Positions 6,294 through 9,921 of a stretch of DNA of 9,921 bases are shown here, piece by piece. The notes beneath the pieces were generated by a model. It saw only the letters and a program-made list of their open reading frames with translations. It had not been told where the DNA came from and searched no databases. Source of the stretch: SVQP01 sp045650025 (lineage in GTDB: Bacteria; Bacillota; Clostridia; Oscillospirales; CAG-272). The DNA is taken from assembly GCA_045650025.1 (NCBI GenBank), contig JAZRQR010000222.1, forward strand, positions 1-9,921, in the 5' to 3' direction. Within the stretch, counting starts at the first letter, position 1. Each line of letters starts with the position of its first letter. Made by a program: the position numbers and the translations under genes.

Positions 6294-6743
6294 TTATCCA
6301 AATAACGTGATCAAATAATACACCACGCCCCACACGGCGCCGCTGACCACACCGTACAGCAGCACCGGTCCTGCCACGGTAAAGATCTTGGCGCCTACGC
6401 CCAGCACCAGCCCCTCGGATTTGGCATCCAGGGCGGGAGACGCTACGGCGTTGGCAAATCCCGTAATGGGTACCAGCGTGCCGACTCCCGCATGCTTGGC
6501 GATGCTATCAAACACCCCAAGCCCTGTCAGCAGCACGGCAAGAGCGACCAATGTGACCGACACCAGCGTAGCGCTGCTCTCTTGCTCCATGCCGCATACC
6601 TCGCCGTACACCCACAAAAGCAATTGGGCAAAGGCACAAATGCCGCCGCCAACCGAGAACGCCCAAACGCAATCCTTCGCCACGGGCGAGCGCGGTGCAC
6701 GTGCGCGCACGTATTTCTGATATTGCGCTTTATCCATTTTCAT
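6294..6743 (-). CDS. spoVAC: Stage V sporulation protein AC
   Basis: SpoVAC is an inner-membrane component of the SpoVA channel, which moves dipicolinic acid into the developing spore and out during germination; the Bacillus protein has been described as mechanosensitive. The 149-residue product keeps the family signature GVFDSIAKHAGVGTLVP, then ITGFANAVASPALDAKSEGL (residues 93-112), and several hydrophobic segments (about 25-46, 58-77, 113-146). Length agrees with the family (about 150). The start is ATG 6743, with AGAGAGGA (6758-6751) 7 nt ahead; TTG 6749 in frame is less likely. In Bacillus and most Clostridia spoVAC sits directly before spoVAD and spoVAE; here neither follows, as the convergent lipoprotein gene ends 25 nt away. 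Expression is expected in the forespore under sigma-G. Confidence 0.9.
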   Translation of the reverse strand: MKMDKAQYQKYVRARAPRSPVAKDCVWAFSVGGGICAFAQLLLWVYGEVCGMEQESSATLVSVTLVALAVLLTGLGVFDSIAKHAGVGTLVPITGFANAVASPALDAKSEGLVLGVGAKIFTVAGPVLLYGVVSGAVWGVVYYLITLFG

Positions 6744-6776
6744 ACACAAGTCCTCTCTCGTTACGTGATACGCTAT

Positions 6777-6806
6777 CAGTATGCAAAAAAGACCGCTGCA
6801 TTATGC
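6777..6806 (-). promoter_or_regulatory. Putative sigma-G-type promoter of spoVAC
   Basis: On the minus strand, GCATA (6806-6802), an 18-nt spacer and CATACTG (6783-6777) match the Bacillus sigma-G consensus (GHATR, 17-18 nt, CATNNTA) at all but the last base. The -10 lies 34 nt before the spoVAC ATG. The -35 lies within the loop and inner stem of the terminator of the upstream gene, so terminator and promoter are merged. Bacillus spoVA genes are sigma-G dependent, which supports the call. Confidence 0.5.
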
Positions 6807-6818
6807 AAGCGGTCTTTT
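6787..6818 (-). terminator. Intrinsic terminator of the helical-bundle gene
   Basis: AAAAGACCGC (6787-6796) pairs with GCGGTCTTTT (6809-6818); an inner TGCA/TGCA pairing with one bulged A caps the stem around TTA. On the minus strand the stem runs into six T residues. It starts 6 nt after the stop codon of the gene at 6825, separating that gene from spoVAC. Confidence 0.8.
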
Positions 6819-6824
6819 CGGTTT

Positions 6825-7289
6825 TTACAGGTAATTTTGCATTCTGTCCACGTTTCGCTGTTCAAAATCGATCATGTCGCGGCACAGTCGCAGCGCCTTT
6901 TCGCTCACGCGGCAGTTTTCGTACTCGCGCAGCAGCTTGACAGACGCGGTAACGTTCATGTTACTGCCCTCGATCACCATCTCGGCAAGATGCGAGGTAT
7001 CCGAATCCATGAGCGTATTGACGCCAATGCCCACCTTAGCGGTCATTTTTTGCCAGACGCCTGCGTCCTTTGCCTCCTTGCCCTGCTCGCATAAATACTG
7101 CTCCGCCTGCTTGGCATAGCCCTCGTAGCCATCCAGCTGCGCGGTCAGATCGCGGCGCATATTGCTGTCCGCCACCTTGGGCAACATGGAAAGCAGAGCC
7201 TCCGCGCCCATTTTTGCGTTTTTATATAATTCCTCGAGCAGCGCGGTGGTTTGCATTCTCTGCTCATTTTGATTGATCGTGCTTTGCAT
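6825..7289 (-). CDS. Small helical-bundle (ferritin-like fold) protein
   Basis: The 154-residue product is almost entirely predicted helix, with four amphipathic stretches (about residues 8-36, 40-69, 95-121, 124-152) as in ferritin-like bundles; DUF2383-type proteins and CotF-like spore proteins share this shape. The typical ferritin metal ligands are not convincing: the third helix reads EMVIEGSN where an E-x-x-H pair would be expected, so metal binding is doubtful. No signal or membrane segment is present. The start is ATG 7289, with GGAGG (7299-7295) 5 nt ahead; an in-frame TTG at 7301 overlaps that site. It lies 63 nt downstream of sdaA, with its own candidate sporulation promoter in the gap and its own terminator. 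A spore-associated role is inferred from promoter and neighbour; the family assignment is tentative. Confidence 0.7.
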   Translation of the reverse strand: MQSTINQNEQRMQTTALLEELYKNAKMGAEALLSMLPKVADSNMRRDLTAQLDGYEGYAKQAEQYLCEQGKEAKDAGVWQKMTAKVGIGVNTLMDSDTSHLAEMVIEGSNMNVTASVKLLREYENCRVSEKALRLCRDMIDFEQRNVDRMQNYL

Positions 7290-7318
7290 ACCGTCCTCCA
7301 AAATTCAATTTGTAAGAA

Positions 7319-7347
7319 CAGTATGCGCCAAAACGCGGATTTTATGT
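7319..7347 (-). promoter_or_regulatory. Putative sporulation promoter of the helical-bundle gene
   Basis: On the minus strand ACATA (7347-7343), a 17-nt spacer and CATACTG (7325-7319) follow the same pattern as the spoVAC promoter, 30 nt before the ATG. The first -35 base differs from the sigma-G consensus. Read as ACATAAA, 15 nt and CATACTGT it also approaches the sigma-E consensus, so the exact sigma factor is open. Confidence 0.45.
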
Positions 7348-7352
7348 GAAAA

Positions 7353-8558
7353 TTATTGATTGACGTAATGCTTGGCAAGACCGCCCTCGCTGGTCTCGCG
7401 GTATTCGCTCTTTAAGTGGATGCCGGTCTCGTACATGGTCTTGACCACGGTATCAAACGGGATCTTGCTCATACCGGTTAAGAAGTTGGCAAGCGAGAGC
7501 GCATTGATGGCGCGCATTGCCGCTACGGCGTTACGCTCGATGCAAGGGATCTGCACAAGTCCGCCGATCGGGTCGCAGGTCAAGCCCAGATGGTGCTCCA
7601 TTGCCACCTCAGCCGCGTACTCGATCTGCTCAAGTCCCATCCCGAACAGCTCTGCCAGGGCACCCGCCGCCATGGAGCACGCGCTGCCGATCTCTGCCTG
7701 ACAGCCACACTCTGCGCCGCTGATCGACGCGTTGGTCTTGATGATATTACCGATCAAACCGCCGGTTGCAAGTGCACGGAAGATCTGCTCATCCGAAAAG
7801 CCCTTTTGCTCCTGCATATACTTGAGCACGGCAGGCACAACGCCGCACGCGCCGCAGGTAGGCGCGGTGACGATCTCGCCGCCGCTGGCGTTCTCCTCGC
7901 CCACGGCAAAGGCATACGCACAGACCAGTCTGTTCTCACGCGTTTGCGCCGACTCGTCGATATGGCGCTGGTTATAGAGATAGTGTGCCTTACGCGTCAC
8001 GTGCAAGCCGCCGCCAAGCTCACCCTTGGTGCGCAGTCCGCGTCCGATGCAATCCTCCATGGTCAGCCACATATCCGCAAGGTAATCCCAGATTTCGGGG
8101 CCCTCCACCATTTCCACGTAATCGGGCAGGCGCATATCATGCTCGGTGCAATACGCCTCGATTTCCGAGAAGGTCTTATGAGGATAGATGGGCTTGGTCT
8201 CCAAGGGGCCTTGTCCGTCAAACAGAATACTGCCGCCGCCCACGCTGTACACGCGGTCAAAGCCGATCTGCTCGCCGTTCTTCAATGCGGTAAAGTCCAC
8301 GGTATTGGGGTGCACGGGAGTGGGGGTGGTTTTATCGAAGATCATTTCGGTTCTGTCCTCGCCCAGCGCCTCCAGGATGACCGCGTCGGTCATATGTCCC
8401 TTACCCGTCAGGGCAAGTGAGCCGTACAGCACCACGCGAAAGGCATCTGCCTCGGGGTACTTTGCCGCAAACTGGGTTGCCGCCTTAAAGGGGCCCATGG
8501 TATGCGAGCTGGAGGGGCCTCTGCCCGCCTTATATAATTCTCTGATGCTTTCCATCAT
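7353..8558 (-). CDS. sdaA: L-serine ammonia-lyase (iron-sulphur L-serine dehydratase), single chain
   Basis: The enzyme converts L-serine to pyruvate and ammonia in the cytoplasm, using an oxygen-sensitive [4Fe-4S] cluster. The 401-residue chain fuses the small beta domain (about residues 3-135, with GPSSSHTMGPFKAA at 14-27) to the catalytic alpha domain (about 155-395, with TAPTCGACG at 231-239). Cluster ligands inferred from spacing are C286 (in ECGCQAEIG), C328 (TCDPIGG) and C339 (IPCIERN); the 42- and 11-residue steps equal those of the structurally known Legionella enzyme as I recall it (Cys343, 385, 396). The chain ends AKHYVNQ without the C-terminal tail Cys of that enzyme, and is shorter than the roughly 450-residue E. 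coli type. The start is ATG 8558, with AAGGA (8570-8566) 7 nt ahead. It has its own promoter. The assignment is secure. Confidence 0.95.
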   Translation of the reverse strand: MMESIRELYKAGRGPSSSHTMGPFKAATQFAAKYPEADAFRVVLYGSLALTGKGHMTDAVILEALGEDRTEMIFDKTTPTPVHPNTVDFTALKNGEQIGFDRVYSVGGGSILFDGQGPLETKPIYPHKTFSEIEAYCTEHDMRLPDYVEMVEGPEIWDYLADMWLTMEDCIGRGLRTKGELGGGLHVTRKAHYLYNQRHIDESAQTRENRLVCAYAFAVGEENASGGEIVTAPTCGACGVVPAVLKYMQEQKGFSDEQIFRALATGGLIGNIIKTNASISGAECGCQAEIGSACSMAAGALAELFGMGLEQIEYAAEVAMEHHLGLTCDPIGGLVQIPCIERNAVAAMRAINALSLANFLTGMSKIPFDTVVKTMYETGIHLKSEYRETSEGGLAKHYVNQ

Positions 8559-8586
8559 CGCACCGTCCTTTTTATTTTATAAGATA

Positions 8587-8615
8587 ATCATAGCACAAAA
8601 AGCCCGCCAAATCAA
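8587..8615 (-). promoter_or_regulatory. Sigma-A promoter with extended -10 for sdaA
   Basis: On the minus strand TTGATT (8615-8610), a 17-nt spacer and TATGAT (8592-8587) form a good vegetative promoter; TGC directly before the -10 supplies an extended -10. Transcription near 8580 leaves a leader of about 20 nt, too short for a riboswitch or T-box. Confidence 0.75.
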
Positions 8616-8646
8616 GTGGTTGGGGGAAAATAGTTGCCACCTATGC

Positions 8647-8761
8647 GGGCGATCACTGATCGCCCCTACAACTGTTTTTGTTCTGGTGTTGCAGAAAAAA
8701 ATTATAATACGCAGTAGGGGCGATCAGTGCTCGCCCGCGGGAGACCGCAGGTCTCCCCTAC
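8647..8761. repeat. Composite palindromic repeat cluster
   Basis: The palindrome GGGCGATCA-C-TGATCGCCC (8647-8665) ends in CTAC. Its inverted copy lies at 8714-8736; the two 23-nt copies agree at 22 positions and flank a 44-nt AT-rich core. The second copy runs into another hairpin, GGGAGACC-GCA-GGTCTCCC (8739-8757), which ends CCCCTAC (8755-8761), so 8714-8761 is itself bounded by GTAGGGG and CCCCTAC like the element at 121-191. There is no coding potential. It fills most of the sdaA upstream region beyond the promoter. Confidence 0.7.
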
Positions 8762-8784
8762 GGCTCTCTCGCATGACAGCCAAA

Positions 8785-8805
8785 GGGGCTGCCGTTGGCA
8801 GCCCC
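8785..8805. repeat. 9-bp hairpin, terminator-like
   Basis: GGGGCTGCC (8785-8793) pairs perfectly with GGCAGCCCC (8797-8805) around GTT. Only short T-containing stretches follow on either strand, and no plus-strand gene precedes it. It may be another dispersed repeat or a weak transcription barrier between the GH2 gene and sdaA. Confidence 0.5.
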
Positions 8806-8842
8806 CTTGATTGTTGGAATATTATGTGAGAAAACTGTTTCC

Positions 8843-8985
8843 GTTCTTTTTGGCAAAATTGCCGCAAAAAGAACCAAAAACGGCGTTCCGGGAGATTTCG
8901 CGCCTGCGGGCGCGACTCGGGGCGCTGCCCCAAGTCCCCGGTCGCTTTTTGAAAAAAGCGACGCAAAAACTTTCGAACGTTTTTG
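8843..8985. repeat. Multi-hairpin block downstream of the GH2 gene; probable terminator
   Basis: Five palindromes stand in a row: GTTCTTTTTG/CAAAAAGAAC (8843-8852, 8865-8874) enclosing GGCAA/TTGCC; CGCGCC/GGCGCG (8899-8904, 8909-8914); GGGGC/GCCCC around 8919-8931; GTCGCTTTTT/AAAAAGCGAC (8941-8950, 8953-8962); and CAAAAAC/GTTTTTG (8964-8970, 8979-8985). The last lies 2 nt after the GH2 stop on the minus strand, and its T-rich arm could end transcription. Blocks of this composition seem common downstream of genes in Ruminococcaceae-type genomes (from memory). No gene is seen between 8559 and 8987. Confidence 0.6.
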
Positions 8986-8987
8986 TG

Positions 8988-9921
8988 TTATTCTTCCTCA
9001 ATCGCAGCCTTCTGCGTCAGCACTGCGTGGAAGTACTCGGGCGGGAACTTCGCGCGGCGGTCATAGGTGTAAAGACCGTTGACCTCCTGCTCAACGTCGG
9101 TCAACTGCGTGTAGCAAAGACCGCCCATGTTGGGATGGAACAGAATTGCCTCGGAAAGGCCCTTGAAGCGGTCAAGGAACTCCTGCTCGTCTGCAGGGGC
9201 AGCACCGTAGCCCCAACCGGGATCCACCGTGCCTGCCCAACGCGTGCCGCCGTATTCGCTGACAAACGTGCAGTTGCACCAGAATCTGTACTTTTCATTT
9301 CTGTGGCTATTGACAATGTGGACGTGCACGTCGATGTCCTTGCCCTCCTTCAGAGGTGCCAGATGCTCGGCAAATACCTCGGGATTCTGCTCGTAATCGT
9401 GCAGGTCATAAATATCGGTCAGATCGTCCTGGTGTACCCAGCCCGATGCGTCAATGTAAAGTCTGGTGGGGTCATAACCGCGCGTCAGCGCCGCCAGCGA
9501 CTTCATAAACAGTCTGTTCTGGTGCGGAACGCTCTCGTTGATGGGACACCAACCGATAATGGCAGGATGGTTGAAATCTCTTTCCATGATCTCCTGCCAT
9601 TCGGGCAGGAAGTTCTCAAATACCTCGGTGCGGCTGGAATCCTGTACCCAGTTTGCATGCTCGCCCCAAACGATATAGCCCACCTTATCGCAGTAAGACA
9701 GGAACAGAGGCTCAAATACCTTTTGGTGCAGTCTTGCACCGTTAAAGCCCATTGCCATGGAGCGATCCACGTCCGCATACAGCTCCTCTACGCAGGGAGC
9801 GGTGTAAATGCCGTCGGGATAGAAGCCCTGATCGAGAATCAGGCGCTGGAATACGGACTTTCCGTTGATGCAGAACTTCATGCCGTCGAACGAAATGGTT
9901 CTCAGACCGAAATAGCTGTAT
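8988..9921 (-). CDS. Glycoside hydrolase family 2 protein, partial (N-terminus outside window)
   Basis: The frame is open to the window edge, giving 310 residues of the C-terminal part; ATG 9881 is internal, since the conserved GH2 lead-in FGLRTISFDG and CINGKSVFQR spans it. The barrel follows with LDQGFYPDGIYTAP, then MGFNGARLHQK and DFNHPAIIGWCPINES. The Glu of INES (codon 9536-9534) is the expected acid/base and that of VSEYGG (codon 9257-9255) the expected nucleophile of GH2 retaining enzymes. The missing upstream portion should hold the beta-sandwich domains. Family members include beta-galactosidases, beta-glucuronidases and beta-mannosidases; I cannot tell which from this part. Short acidic residues (IEEE) end the protein, with no C-terminal extra domain or anchor. 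A hairpin block follows directly. Confidence 0.9.
   Translation of the reverse strand, partial: YSYFGLRTISFDGMKFCINGKSVFQRLILDQGFYPDGIYTAPCVEELYADVDRSMAMGFNGARLHQKVFEPLFLSYCDKVGYIVWGEHANWVQDSSRTEVFENFLPEWQEIMERDFNHPAIIGWCPINESVPHQNRLFMKSLAALTRGYDPTRLYIDASGWVHQDDLTDIYDLHDYEQNPEVFAEHLAPLKEGKDIDVHVHIVNSHRNEKYRFWCNCTFVSEYGGTRWAGTVDPGWGYGAAPADEQEFLDRFKGLSEAILFHPNMGGLCYTQLTDVEQEVNGLYTYDRRAKFPPEYFHAVLTQKAAIEEE

Noticed and set aside
7290..7352. Terminator between sdaA and the helical-bundle gene
   Set aside because: No convincing stem with a T-run is present, so read-through from sdaA remains possible.
7590..8420. 276-residue plus-strand open frame
   Set aside because: It is antisense to sdaA, whose identity is certain; no ribosome site or family match.
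8703..8708. Plus-strand TATAAT as a promoter
   Set aside because: No -35 box at proper spacing and no plus-strand gene downstream in the window.

Overview
The window looks like chromosome from a spore-forming, anaerobic member of the Clostridia, most likely an uncultured gut lineage near the Oscillospirales/Ruminococcaceae. The grounds are a spoVAC sporulation gene, a single-chain oxygen-sensitive iron-sulphur serine dehydratase, strong GGAGG-type ribosome binding sites, fairly GC-rich codon use, and palindromic intergenic repeats of a kind I associate with these genomes. The lineage is inferred; there is no rRNA or other marker in the window. I see no phage, transposase, CRISPR or tRNA genes.

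Layout. Positions 1-320 carry no gene: a hairpin array with a 25-nt period (1-70), a 71-bp inverted-repeat element (121-191), a 12-bp hairpin (221-251) and a strong sigma-A-type promoter (267-295). That promoter drives a tight plus-strand operon of three genes: a uroporphyrinogen-decarboxylase-like (URO-D/MtaA superfamily) protein (322-1332), a DUF4091/GH123-like glycosidase (1350-3020) and a calcineurin-like metallophosphoesterase (3046-3867). It ends at a perfect 16-bp hairpin (3874-3909) shared with the converging minus-strand gene. That gene (3928-5661) encodes a three-helix membrane protein of unknown family with a large external domain and has a perfect consensus sigma-A promoter.

Positions 5765-7289 have a sporulation flavour: a small DUF4358-like lipoprotein (plus), spoVAC standing alone without spoVAD or spoVAE (minus), and a small helical-bundle protein (minus). 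The last two share an upstream pattern, CATA-N17/18-CATACTG, that resembles forespore sigma-G promoters. Upstream of them, sdaA (7353-8558, minus) encodes L-serine ammonia-lyase with its own extended -10 promoter. Positions 8559-8987 carry no gene but are dense in palindromic repeats and terminator-like hairpins. The window ends inside a glycoside hydrolase family 2 gene on the minus strand, whose N-terminal part lies outside.

How the genes may work together: the first operon pairs a probable glycosidase that has no export signal with a URO-D-like protein and a phosphoesterase, suggesting intracellular processing of an imported, modified sugar or glycoconjugate. This is the best candidate here for an uncharacterised system, but its substrate cannot be read from the sequence. 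The partial GH2 gene fits a glycan-degrading lifestyle. The spore genes form a separate functional group.
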